A DNA stretch of 64,000 nucleotides from Batillaria attramentaria (lineage: Eukaryota > Mollusca > Gastropoda > Batillariidae), in assembly GCA_018292915.2 (NCBI GenBank), contig JACVVK020000058.1:294501-358500 (forward strand), written 5' to 3'. This document shows positions 8,875 through 21,100 of this stretch, in pieces. Position numbers and translations under genes: made by a program. The notes under the pieces are model-generated. The model saw only the letters and a list, made by a program, of their open reading frames with translations, had not been told where the DNA came from and made no database searches. Each line of letters opens with the position of its first letter. Positions within the stretch are counted from its first letter, which is position 1.

Positions 8875-11756
8875 TTATTTCCAGACACGCCGGGCAACAG
8901 CAATACCGACAGCAGCAAGAGTCAGGATGAAGACAATAACGATAATGGCCCAGTAGGGAAACGTACGCGTGTCACCGCCTTCTGATGGGAGTGCTGAAAA
9001 GAAGAGAAATGCACAGGTGTGAAGTAAATGTTGGGAGGTTCCATTCTCATACAAAGAAACAAGCATTTCTTACTCTTAAGGTCTTAAAGCAAAATGTGTG
9101 TCTCACAGAAAAAACAGGTCTACCGTCATCCGAAAAAAGGCCTAATCGTCATGGATGTGGTAGGCAATTAGAACCTTAGGCAGAGACAGACTCACTTGCA
9201 TGCCTCACTTGAAAGAAGTACTTGTAGGTCCCTTCCAGTCCGTTGCTGACCTCAACACGATAAACACCCAGACGATCGTGTGGCACGTCAAGTGGTTTGA
9301 TGCTGCAGATGACGACGGGTAATGACGGGTCCTCCACAATACTCGTCACGTTGAACGTACCGGACGGCACGCCACTCAAGGTGGGATTCAACTTGTTCCC
9401 GTAAAAGGTAAAGACAAACGTGTCGGGTTTAGGGTAGGCCACCACAGTAAATGTAAGACCTGTTCCGGTTAGCTCCCTTGGCTTGTCCTTTGTGGTTGTT
9501 TCATTCCCCTTTGGTGCAGCTGTATTTAGCATAATACAGACGTTGGTTTTACAAGAAAGCAACACCACCACAACCAACAACAATAATGGCATCTGTTACA
9601 AGTGTGGCTGTAGTAATGTACGTAGATCTGTTTTCTGTGCTCCAAAAGTTTCTATTGTTTTCAGGAAAACTCTAGAAGTGGTCCGTTTTAACAGGCTAAT
9701 TTGGTCACTGGAGGCGGTACGTGTTTAGGATCAAGTTCAGAGTCTCCCGGAAATCTCGTGCAAATCGCTTTGTTATTACTTGTTTGCGAATAAGTGATAT
9801 AGAACGCGCCTTGGTTCGGCGGGCGTGTACTCGATAATTCTGGATTTTTCTCAGTTTTAAAATAGTAATGAAGTGATTTATGTTCTGATTTTTTTTCTAT
9901 TGGTTCCTTCATGATTCGTACGTCAGTCTAGAATATACAAGAACGCTAGGAAACTATTTAAAGGCTCGGAGATGTTTGTGTGGTGGTGTGCTCGAAAGAA
10001 GCTGGTATGTGCGAAGCTTGAGCGTGCAGCGTGACACCAGAGACGAGCTGTAATAAACTTCACATTGCCATAAATTTTCTACGCGCTCAAGAGTCTTTTT
10101 GTGAGTGAATGAGACTTCTTCCGCAGTCAATATAAGAATTCGCTATGTGGAGAAAGTAGGCCAGGTTCACCGTATTACTCTGTAAGACGACGGGCTCTTG
10201 GAATATTCACCACGTAACTACAACAAACTGTCAATACGATACCAGACGGAGCGATTCACAGTTGAAGAACAAACTAAAACAGCAGCTACGAGCCATGTTC
10301 GACCATGTTGCGAGAGAGAGAGAGAGAGAGAGAGAGGAATACATACTTCGGACATTCAGCTGAACATTGTCTTGCTTGGGACGTGGAAAGTTGTTGTCGG
10401 CAGTACAGGTGTAGGTTCCCATATCTTCACTCGTCACGCCCACTAATGTAGAAGATACCGTCTTGTCGTGTTCGTCACTAGGTGTGTTGCCAATCTCATT
10501 CAGTAGTTCTCCATTGGCTTTTTGAATTGTGACGCTGGGGGCGGGGCGACCGCGAGCATTGCACGTGAAGAGGACAGTGACGTTTTCCCGTCCGTTTACC
10601 GTCAGGGAGCCAGAAGTGCCGTTTATCGCGAACTTTGTCACTTTGGCCCTGTCTAAACAAACAAACAAACAAACAAACAAACAAAAAACAAAACAACAAC
10701 CGCAAAATGGTTTGTTTGAGTGTCGACATCATACGTTGTCATTTTCGAAGTCACTTTCAAAATCAAAACATGCAAGGGGTGGGTATAAATAATTATTTTG
10801 GGTTTTTTTCCAACACTTTTTTTCTCTTACTTTTATGAATTAGTTTAATCGATGCTGAAAGGTTAAGATATAATTTTAGAATATTCAGTCCCTCCACTGT
10901 ATGGTTATGTAGCTCATGATAGCCCTGGTGTCAGCATCACAGACAATATTGATACAGGAACAAAGCTACGTGTTCACGGCGAATTCGAGGGCTGCCTGCG
11001 TAGCAGGTACCTTGCTTGTTCTAATAACTTACTTAGTGTGCTGCTGTTAAATGCAACACGTACACTGTAGAGGAATGCTGACTTGTGTGTTGTGCGTATA
11101 CAGAGTTGTATCAGGCGCCCACTTGGCTGTACAGCTACACGTCATGTTGTCCTCACTGGCTTGTGACGTGTCGATGGTCAGACGACTGGTCACTGATGAT
11201 GACGTCACGACGTCCGGTGTGTCTGTATGTGTTGGTGTAGTGCAGGAGAAACGGACACTTTCAACTGGCGGTTTTCCTCCCGTCACTGTACAGCTGATCT
11301 CATCTCCAGCCTTTAGAATCTGACCATCTTGGTATCCGGATATTGTGGGTGGTGGTGATGGTGGGTCTGTAAAACATTCACATGAAGAGTTTCTCAAGTC
11401 TTGTAATTATTATTATTATTACAAAAACGCCTAGTAGAATTTGTCGACCTTCAAATTGGTGACATCTCTCTGGCTAGAACGAGTGTTTTGAAAATTTGTT
11501 TGCCCTTTTGAGGAATCAGCAGTCATTTTGTGTACGAAAAACGTGTTGAAATTACTGGGAAGTATACTGAATTACTGCGTAACACAGCTCTGCACCTCCG
11601 ACAGATTTTAAGTTACAAAATTATTTAAAGGGTAGGGAGTGTTGTGCATGTAAAGCTAAATACGCATGAAAAGAATTATTCAAATTCATCATTATTCCGC
11701 CATTTTTATCAAGTGAAGAAACTGCACATGTGACCGAAACTACTGAACTGTTACAG

Positions 11757-13285
11757 CTCTAGTATTAAGCTTAAGACTATAATGCAGCGTTTAGCTAAAC
11801 ATTTGTTTCGTGGTTGTTTCTTGGGGTTTTTTTTGCGATTTTTTTGCAGAGCTGTTCTTTACTGAAAAAATTAATTTGTCATTGTTATTCATCACCATGG
11901 TATTTCGTGTCGTGTGCGGTATCGTGCATAATCATATCTCGCCATCTAAAGAAGAAATGCGACGAAAACAAGTTTGAACGTTTAGTCTTCATATAGAATA
12001 ATTATTTCGACCGTTGAAAAGTGTCGACCAAAAAAAAACAAAAACAAAAACAAAAAAAACCCTTGATGTGATGAGTGTAGCTGTCGTTTCTGGCAACAGG
12101 AAAAAAGGAGGTCGTTTGTGTGTGTGGTACAACAAACATGATGGACACCAGCACAGTATGTTTTTCCATTTAACCTCCTGCTGTCGTCACGGACGTTGTT
12201 TTGTAATGCCATGTATCCGGGAGAACACACAATCTCTCTCTCTCTCTCTCTCTGAATAGAATCAGCCGCGAATTACTGTTTGTGGCTTGCGCGGCTAAAA
12301 ACTCTCTGACAAAAAAATCAGCTGTCAGACCAATCTTAGTTTTGGGTTGTTTTTGTTTGAGATCTATGACGTTTTTCTTCACTGTGATGACGCATTAGTA
12401 CATTTCACATGATGACTTTGATACAATTCTTGCAATGAAAGCAGACCCATGCACCTGAAGTGTTGCTACTGCATGTAACAGGGGCGCCGGAACCGGGTGG
12501 GGGGAGGGGGGCAGCTGCCGCCCCCGCCCCCCCCCCCCCCCCCTCTGTACCCAAGCAGGGGGGGGCAAGAGTATCTTTTTGCCCCCCCCCCCCCCCCCCT
12601 GCAAAATCAGGTGACTATGGCAAGAGGAGCTCTAGTATTAAGCTTAAGGTTATAATGCAGCGTTTAGCTAAACATTTGTTTCGTGGTTGTTTGTTGGTTG
12701 TTGTTTTTTTGCGATTTATGCAGAGCTGTTCTTTACTGAAAAAAATAATTTGTCATTGTTATTCCTCACCATGGTATTTCGTGTCGTGTGCGGTATCGTG
12801 CATAATCATATCTCGCCATCTAAAGAAGAAATGCGACCAAAACAAGTTTGAAAGTTTAGTGTTCATATAGAATACTTATTTCGACCGTTGAAAAGTGTCG
12901 ATCCAAAAAAAAAAAAAAAAAAACCCTTGATGTTATGAGTGTAGCTGTCGTTTCTGGCAACAGGAAAAAAGGAGGTCGTTTGTGTGTGTGGTACAACAAA
13001 CATGATGGACACCAGCACAGTATGTTTTTCCATTTAACCTCCTGCTGTCGTCACGTTTTTCCATTTAACCTCCTGCTGTCGTCACGTGACTATAAAAACT
13101 CACTAACTCACTCTCTGACAAAAAAATCAGCTGTCAGACCAATTATGGTTTTGGGTTGTTTTTGTTTGAAATCTATGACGTTTTTCTTCACTGGGATGAC
13201 GCATAGTACATTTCACGTGATGACTTTGATACAGTTCTTGCAATGAAAGCAGACCCATGCACCTGAAGTGTTGCTACTGCATGAT
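11757..13285. repeat. Local tandem duplication in unit B D2-D3 intron
   Basis: The segment starting at 11757 (CTCTAGTATTAAGCTT) restarts at 12630, an offset of 873 bases, and stays similar to about 13285. The junction falls inside a C-rich TIR element (12479-12629), which is truncated there. Units C and F have a single copy. Confidence 0.65.
12479..12629. mobile_element. Truncated C-rich TIR element in unit B
   Basis: Begins with CAGGGGCGCCGGAA, the same left end as the full copy at 28491. It holds long G and C runs and is cut at the tandem-duplication junction. Confidence 0.55.
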
Positions 13286-13343
13286 TGTAAAGATCGATTT
13301 GATCGCTCAATATGTTTAACTGACAAGTCTGTGCGACGAGCGC

Positions 13344-13389
<46 letters not shown>

Positions 13390-13514
13390 GCGCGCGCGCG
13401 CGACGAGCTTTTGTGCACGTGCTCCGCCCATTGAGAGCTCTGAGGTGTTCTCTCACTCTATAAATAATAATTATGCTGTTGAGTGAGAGTCAATGGCAAA
13501 ACCAAAGCCCATTA

Positions 13515-13675
13515 CATCGATGAAAATTCAACCGGATTATAGAGTCCGTATTCGTGCTATCTATTTCCATAAAATGAAGTGATTTAAATAAATACTACGC
13601 CTGTAAACGCCAGATAACCGACTTTTCTCAAAAGGGCGCTTGAGTATTTTCGGAGATACACGAACGGACACAATT

Positions 13676-13732
<57 letters not shown>

Positions 13733-13935
13733 GGCGGAGAAGTGCGTTCGGTGCACCATACACGTCAGCATCGATGACGCGCGTTTTCTTACGTCATTGT
13801 CAGAGTTACACCAAAGACATTACATGTAATGTCTTTGGTTACACTATCAAAATCGTCTCTGCGGGAGATCAGCAGTGACGTGTGTTTCTAACACAGAGGC
13901 TTGCCCATAAGTATGGCAAATTTAACCCTTACATT
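13515..13935 (+). repeat. AC-bearing interspersed repeat, copy in unit B intron
   Basis: Matches bases 265-650 of the unit A copy, including (AC)n at 13681-13728. It is interrupted by a small palindrome at 13812-13837. Confidence 0.55.
13805..13844. mobile_element. Minimal palindromic insertion with 7-base target duplication
   Basis: A perfect palindrome at 13812-13837 (half-arm CAAAGACATTACA) is flanked on both sides by GTTACAC (13805-13811 and 13838-13844). Related copies of the host repeat have one GTTACAC and no palindrome. It looks like a tiny MITE or an internally deleted element reduced to its ends. Confidence 0.6.
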
Positions 13936-13980
13936 CACAAGGTGATTTTCTCAAATCCTGTACACAATTTTTCTTCTTCT

Positions 13981-14012
13981 TATCATGATTATTATTACAG
14001 AACAGCCTACCA

Positions 14013-14071
<59 letters not shown>

Positions 14072-14300
14072 AGCGCGTGCGTGCGCCACTGGATTTCTCC
14101 TAAAGTTTTCTAGCCAATGGCGTGGTACTTTGAGATATAGTGGGCAGTAATAATTGTATTACATACTGCTGTTCGGAACAATATCTCAGGATTTTTCTCT
14201 TGTCGCAATTTTAAAAAAGTAATCACCCACGACTCATGTTGCAATCATTTTCTAAAACTGGGAAGAATTGTTTGTATGGTGTAACAAAAGAAAACTAGAG
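13981..14300. repeat. (GT)n tract and unique intron sequence
   Basis: (GT)n from 14013 to 14067, then about 230 bases with no recognised feature before the minisatellite element. Confidence 0.6.
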
Positions 14301-16241
14301 AGGCAAAAGCCTCCATGGCTCCCTTGTGACAGGGGTCAAGGTTATTCAAAAGAGTATGTTTGTAAAAATCTTATCACTATCTATCATCAAGCCAAGTAAG
14401 TTGTCTCTGGTGTTCTTAGTTCCTGGCAATATTACACTTTTTCCCAAAACTGACTATATGGCCTTGACCTTGGGTCAAGGTCATTCAAATAAGATATCAA
14501 TGTCTATCATTACACCAAGTTGGATGACTCTAGTATTTGTAGTTTCTCCAAAAACAGTAGTATTGAAATTCACAACAGACAGCTTTAATGACCTTGACCT
14601 TGAGTCAAGGTCATTTAAAGTGGTATGGATATATAGGTCTTATCAATGTCTATTAGTATGCCAAGTTTGGCGCCTCTGCTGTTTGTTATTTCTGAGAAAA
14701 TGCCAATGTTACGGTTTCACAGAAATAGCTTGTACGGCCTTGACCTTGACACAAGGCAATTGAATACATGTATATCTGTAAAGTTCTTTTCAATGTCTAT
14801 CACCATTAAAAGTTTAAAACCTCTGGTTTATGTAGATTCCAAGAAAATGCCAATGCAAAATTTTAAAACAAACAGCTTTAGTGGCCTTGACCTTTAGTGA
14901 AGGTCATTCAACATGATATATATGTAAAGGTCTTACGGCTGTCTATAGGCATGCCAAATTTGGTGCCTCTGCTTTTTGTAGATTCTGAGAAAATGCCCAT
15001 GTTAAGGTTTAATGTGGAAATGCGGAAAATAGCTTGTATAGCCTTGACCTTCACACAAGGCCATTGAATACATGTACATCTGTAAAGTTCTTATCAATGT
15101 CTATCATCATGCAAAGTTTAAAACCTCCCGTTTTTGTAGATTCCATGAAAATGCCAATGCAAAATTGTCAAACAAACAGCTTTAGTGACCTTGACCTTCA
15201 GTCAAGGTAATTCAAAATGATATATTTTGAAAGGTCTTATGGTTGTCTATCAGCATGCCAAGTTTGGTGCCTGTGCTCTTTGTAAATTCTGAGAAAATGC
15301 CAATGTTAAAGTTTTCTAAGGATATGCGGAAAATAGCTTGTCTGGCCTTGACCTTCACACAAGGCCATTAAATACATGTAAATCTGTAAAGTTCTTATCA
15401 ATGTCTATCATCATGCAAAGTTGAAAACCTCTGGTACTTGTAGACTCCAAGAAAATGCCAATGTAAAATTTTCAAACAGACAGCTTTAGTGACCTTGACC
15501 TTAAGTCAAGGTCATTCAACATGATATATTTGTAAAGGTCTTACGGCTGTCTATAGGCATGCCAAATTTGGTGCCTCTGCTTTTTGTAGATTCTGAGAAA
15601 ATGCCCATGTTAAGGTTTAATGTGGAAATGCGGAAAATAGCTTGTATAGCCTTGACCTTCACACAAGGCCATTGAATACATGTACATCTGTAAAGTTCTT
15701 ATCAATGTCTATCATCATGCAAAGTTTAAAACCTCCCGTTTTTTGTAGATTCCATGAAAATGCCAATGCAAAATTGTCAAACAAACAGCTTTAGTGACCT
15801 TGACCTTCAGTCAAGGTAATTCAAAATGATATATTTTGAAAGGTCTTATGGTTGTCTATCAGCATGCCAAGTTTGGTGCCTGTGCTCTTTGTAAATTCTG
15901 AGAAAATGCCAATGTTAAAGTTTTCTAAGGATATGCGGAAAATAGCTTGTCTGGCCTTGACCTTCACACAAGGCCATTAAATACATGTAAATCTGTAAAG
16001 TTCTTATCAATGTCTATCATCATGCAAAGTTGAAAACCTCTGGTACTTGTAGACTCCAAGAAAATGCCAATGTAAAATTTTCAAACAGACAGCTTTAGTG
16101 ACCTTGACCTTGAGTCAAGGTCATTCAAAATGGTCTATTTTGAAAGGTCTTATGGCTGTCTATCGGCTTGCCAAATTTGGTGACTCTGCTGTTTGTAGAT
16201 TCTTAGAAAATGCCAATGTTAAGGTTTACTGCGGACACACA

Positions 16242-16286
<45 letters not shown>

Positions 16287-16330
16287 CGGAGGGTTATAAC
16301 ATAGACTCCCATTGTTACACAAGGGAGCCA
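14294..16330. mobile_element. Minisatellite-bearing element 1 with inverted ends
   Basis: Starts with a short hairpin (GAGGCAAAAGCCTC) and TGGCTCCCTTGTGA. Ends with (AC)n, ACGACGGAGGGTTATAAC and CACAAGGGAGCCA, the inverse of the start. The body is a tandem array of about 150-base monomers, each centred on TGACCTTGACCTT...TCAAGGTCA. A recent four-monomer block duplication is visible: about 14932-15538 repeats at offset 607. The design recalls pearl elements of bivalves (terminal sequences around a tandem-repeat core); kinship is inferred. Confidence 0.6.
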
Positions 16331-16459
16331 AAAACAACAACCCAAAACCAGGAAACAGGAAAGAAATAAAAAAAAAAAAAAAAAAAAAACGACATTTAGA
16401 AATGAGGGTTTTGTCTTTACTCACACCGTAAGAAAACCCTGAACCAGACGTAAACAGAA

Positions 16460-17999
16460 ACTAGAGGAGCAAAGCCTCCTTGGCTCACTTGTGAGACGGG
16501 TCAAGGTCATTTCAAAAGAGTATGTTTGTAAAGCTCTTATCACTAGCTATCCTGGAGTAAGGTGTCTCTTGTGTTCATAGTTCCTAAGAAAACGGCAAAT
16601 TGCAATATAACAGTTTTTCCAGGACAGCTTCTATGACCTTGACCTTGGGTCAAGGTCATTCAAATGACATCTGTAAGTGAAGAGCTTATCAGTGACTATC
16701 ATTATGCCAAGTTTGATAGCTCTAGTTTTTTGTAGCTTCTGTACAAATGGTAATGTAAAATTTCACAACAGACAGTATTAATGACCTTCATTCAAATGGG
16801 TATGTCTGCATAGGTCTCGTTGCTTTCTATCATTGTGCCTTGTTTGGTGCCTCTGCAGTTTGTTGTTTCCAAGAAAATGCTAACGTAAAGTCTCCGCAAA
16901 ACATGTTGAATGGCCTTGACCTTGACTCAAGGAAATTGAATACAAGTATGCCGGTACAGGTTTTGTCAATGTCTATCATCATGCAAAGTTTGATGCCTCT
17001 GGTACCCCTACATTCTGAGAAAATGGCAATTTTAGATTTCCAATGAGACAGCTTTGATGACCTTGACCTTTAGTCAAGGTCTTTCGAAAGGGTATTTCTT
17101 GAAAGGTCTTACTGCTGTTTATCAGGAAGCCAGGTTTGGTGCTTCTGCTGTTTATTGTTTCTGAGAGAATGCCAATGTTAAGGTTTTGGAAGGTTTTCCG
17201 CAAAACTGCTTGTATGGCCTTGACCTTGACTCAAAGTCACTGTATAAACTTTAAAGGTATGTCAGTAAATGTGTTGTCAATGTTTATCATCATGCAATGT
17301 TTGATGTCTCTGGCTTTTCTAGATTCTGAGAAAATGCCAATGTAAAATTTCCAAACAGACAGCTTTAGTGACCTTGACCTTGGGTCAAGGTCAACTATTA
17401 TGGTATGTTTTGAAAGGTCTTACGGCTGTCTATCAGCATGCCAAGTTTGCTGCCTCTGCTGTTCATTGTTTCTGAGAAAAGGCCAATGTTAAGGTTTTGG
17501 AAGGTTTTCCGCAAAACTGCTTGCGTGGCCTTGACCTTGACTCAAAGTCACTGCATACAGGTATGTCAGTAAGGGTGATGTCAATGTGTATCATCATGCA
17601 AAGTTTGCTGTCTCTGCTGTTCATTGTTTCTGAGAAAAGGCCAATGTTAAGGTTTTGGGAGGTTTTCCACAAAACAGCTTGCATGGCCTTTACCTTGACT
17701 CAAAGTCACTGAATACAGGTATGTCAGTTAAGGTGTTATCTATGTCCATCATCATGCAAAGTTTGATGTCTCTGGCTTTCTAGATTCTGAGAAAATGCCA
17801 ATGTAAAATATCCAAACAGACAGCTTTAGTGACCTTGACCTTGGGTCAAGGTCAATCAGTATAGTATGTTTTGAAAGGTCTTATGGTTGTCTATCAGCAG
17901 GCCAATTTTGGTGTCTCTACTGTTTGTAGATTCTGAGAAAAGGCCAATGTTAAGGTTTACTGCGGACACACAGCCCACAGACAGACAGACAGACAGACA

Positions 18000-18048
<49 letters not shown>

Positions 18049-18096
18049 GACGGAGGGTTATAACATAGACTCACTTTGTTACACAAGTGAGCCAAA
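16460..18096. mobile_element. Minisatellite-bearing element 2 with inverted ends
   Basis: Same family as element 1. It starts GGAGCAAAGCCTCCTTGGCTC, split as a hairpin and TGGCTCACTTGTGAG, and ends with (AC)n and CACAAGTGAGCCA. The core has diverged monomers of about 150-190 bases. The 129 bases between the two elements look like host intron, so these are two insertions. Confidence 0.6.
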
Positions 18097-19217
18097 AATG
18101 AATACACTTGGGGAAAAAAACAAAAAAACCGTCATTATGGATTCTGAAACCGGAAACAGTATCTTATTAACTCGTTGTTACTGATGAACACGAAGACCAA
18201 AAGTATACACACATTTAAGTCTTACGGTGAAACTTGTTGACCCCGTCCTGACGGCAGATCCACCGGTTCTGAATGTAATACATGTGACAATCCTCCCATC
18301 ACCAGATGGTACACGAGGTGTGAACGTGCACGTGCTGATCGCGTTACCATTATCACACGTTACACCTGACCAGGTGTATGATGGTGTAGGGTAGGAGTCC
18401 CGATCTCGACACGTGAGAGTGAGACTCCTTGATCCGTTAGTAGGGAATGGTGATCGGCCACTGATCTCCACTGTCTTGTCTGAAGGTCCATCTAGAAATA
18501 TCAAGAATTATAAATCAACACTTGAAGACAGTATAACACGCTTCGGTCGAATCCGCAGTGGAAATCGAGTTTTGTTCAACTTGTTCCATTAAACAACAAC
18601 AACAACAATAAATTATATCGACTTAAGCGTGTTTGTCTAAAATGTGTGTTTAATTGAATGGAAAAAAGCAAATAAATAAATAAACAAACCTTCATCCGTT
18701 TAAATGCGAAGGAATCGGCAAATCACCGACTCAATACGTTAGTTCACTGACTTCAAAGGAAAGACATGGTATGACGAAAAGAAAATTACTTCTTGTCACC
18801 TAACTTACACGCTACACGCAGTGTGTATGTTGTTGTTGTGATTTGTCCCCCGTACACCATCTGACACACGTACTGAGTCCCGTTGTCCTTTCTACCTACG
18901 GGACCTATCACCAGCTGTGACGTGTCGGAATGACCTGGCCAGGTCAAGGGACTCCGGTGACACTCCGGGTGGCGAGACACAGGCACAGTTCAGTTGAGAT
19001 CCATGGTCAACATATTCTGGGCAGTTTGTTGTGGAGGCAATAAACCTTAAACGGCGACGGAACAAACATCTCTTTGTAGTGTACTACAAGTATTGAGACA
19101 AGTATTCACAGAAAGCTACAATAATTACGGAAACAACACCAGCAGTCTCTGTCTGTCTGTGTGTTTTGTGTGTTTCTCTCTACACTTACAAGTTAATGCA
19201 TGTTGTAACGCGCGCGC

Positions 19218-19269
<52 letters not shown>

Positions 19270-20020
19270 TGTCTACATTTTAGGATTTGAACGAAGATTT
19301 TTTTTTTCAAACAGCACGTTTGCAAACTGGTAAATCCCACCGTTTTCAAATAAAGTTATATCAGTTTCAAGTAGTGTGGTGTTTAAAACGTTCGAAAGGT
19401 CTGCCTGTCTGCTTGTCTGTCTGTCCTGTCTGTCTCTCTCTCTCTTCAATAGAGATTAGCCGCGAAATAGTCCTTTGTAGCTTGCGCCGCGTGAAGCCCT
19501 AACTAACTAACAAACTAACTCTTCTATAGATATCGGAAATACAACATGACATAAACCTACCTTGCACCGCCGCAATGCACACATAACCTGCAAACAACAA
19601 CGTCACGGAAGCCTTCATGATTTTCACTCCATTTAGCGAGTCTCCCCACAATAGAATGACGATTCAGCCTGGCTTGAGGCAAACGTTCACATTCTACAGG
19701 AATTGTCGAAATCTTGGTTTCAGCCTTTGTCGTTTGCGATGCAGCGAGCATGTCAGAGAATAAACTAGACCCAACATACAGTCGTGTCAAGATTCTGACT
19801 TCCCGAATACAGAGAACGGTGTCAAGGCTGTGACGTTTCTCCAGACAATGATACTTTCACGCACACGGTGACGTAACGAAACCTGCGTCAGCACCACAGA
19901 CAATATTGTGGCAGAACAAAGCCACGTGTTCGGGGCGAATTCGAGGACTGTCTGTCTGTCTCTCTCTGTAAACTTACAATAAAAAAAAAAATCGGAAAAT
20001 ACAACGTGACATGTACCTAC

Positions 20021-20077
20021 CTTGTACACCTGTAATGCACACAAACACAATAAACAAAACGTTAATGAAGCCTTCAT
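20021..20077 (-). pseudogene. Unit B second leader exon s2, frameshifted
   Basis: ATG is present, but the exon is 57 bases instead of 58: one A is missing in the AAAAC run. It therefore leaves in phase 0 (reading ...CALQVYK) and cannot splice in frame to D1. Confidence 0.6.
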
Positions 20078-20487
20078 GATTTCACTCCTGATAGCGAGTC
20101 TCCCCACAAATAGAATGACGATTCAAGCCTGGCTTGAGACAAACGTCCACATTCTACCAGGAATTGTCGAAATCTTGCCGATAACCTCTGTCGTTTGCGA
20201 TGCAGCGAGCATGCCAAGAATAACAGACCCAACATACAGTCGTTGTCAACATACTAGCTTCCCGAGCATAGAAAATAGTTGCCAAGGGAGACTGTAATGT
20301 AGCTCTTTTTTTAAGTCGGCCTGAATTATCTCCTGTAAATGGACGTATACTGTATAGAGCGGTTGTACGTCACTACCGCGAGCGTCACAACCGCGTGTGA
20401 CACTACCGCGTGTAACACTATCGCGTGTGTAACACTACCGCGAGTAACAGTACCGCGTGTAACCACTTCTGCGTGTGTCCCACTAAC

Positions 20488-20523
<36 letters not shown>

Positions 20524-20689
20524 CGCATGGAAGCGCGCACGCACGCATGCACATACAAAATGCATAGAAATTCGAGGATTTTTAATTTACAAACAGATTT
20601 TGTATTACAAGCAATACTGAATTAAAATAAAAAATAAAAAGATAAAAATTTCTTTCTCTGTCTTTCGCTCTCTCTCTTTCTCTCAGGTG

Positions 20690-20805
20690 TCAGTGTCAAG
20701 TGTAGTGTCAAGTGGTCAGTGTCAAGTGTCAGTGTCAAGTGTCAGTGTCAAGTGTCAGTGTCAGTGTCAAGTGTCAGTGTCAAGTATCAGTGTCAAGTGT
20801 CACGA
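20690..20805 (+). repeat. CAGTGTCAAGTGT minisatellite inside the foldback element
   Basis: About nine imperfect copies of a 12-13-base unit in tandem. Confidence 0.75.
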
Positions 20806-21100
20806 TTGTTTCAACACACTTTGAATTGAATTCAATGTTTCTGGCCACTGACCGTAAGAAACGAACCTTGACGTTTTCATCGTTATCATCGTCCTCGTTG
20901 TCTTCAGCCCGTTCGTACGACTGGATGATCGTCTGGAGTCGTTTGTTGATGGTCAAAAAACGTTTCTTTGACGCTGGGCCAGGGTGACCTCCTTCCATTT
21001 GAATTTTAACACCGTGCTGCTGTGATCGACACACTTCAAAGTTTTGAAATGCCTGAACACTAACTCACTGCTTCTAGGCCTATTCTGGGCTGCCATCTCA
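20806..21100 (-). other. Possible captured exon fragment inside the foldback element
   Basis: An open minus-strand segment (reading KKRFLTINKRLQTI, then an acidic EDNEDDDNDE patch) with non-repeat composition lies between the TIRs. The protein is not recognised. Capture of host sequence would fit Pack-MULE or foldback behaviour, but this rests on composition alone. Confidence 0.25.

Larger units (their letters stand above)
8875..19618 (-). pseudogene. Unit B, five-Ig type I receptor gene with frameshifted D1
   Basis: Exons: s1 19561-19618, D1 18809-19045, D2 18213-18491, D3 11064-11366, D4 10347-10652, D5 9196-9519, TM 8865-8993 with stop at 8875-8877. D2-D5 and TM are open with GT-AG phase-1 borders. 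D1 has one extra base near 18949 and one missing base near 19031 relative to C and D; the roughly 80 bases between are out of frame, so the first Cys region is lost. D3 is one codon shorter (TVTGGK) and D4 one codon longer (DEHDKTV) than in other units. D2 has its own sequence (ITFRTGGSAVRTGS in the F-G region). The large D2-D3 intron (6.8 kb) carries mobile DNA. It is a pseudogene if the indels are real; otherwise an intact receptor of about 541 residues. Confidence 0.65.

Noticed and set aside
11051..11323. Plus-strand 90-codon open frame opposite D3 in each unit
   Set aside because: It is the antisense shadow of exon D3, conserved only because D3 is.
12395..12870. Gly/Pro-rich open frames
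   Set aside because: They are translations of C and G homopolymer runs in a TIR element.
14326..17712. Open frames of up to 145 codons in the minisatellite area
   Set aside because: They follow the tandem repeat monomers and shift frame between monomers; no protein family resemblance.
14400..17900. CRISPR-like array of repeats and spacers
   Set aside because: The repeats and the intervening sequence are both conserved in about 150-base monomers of a eukaryotic minisatellite; no cas genes.
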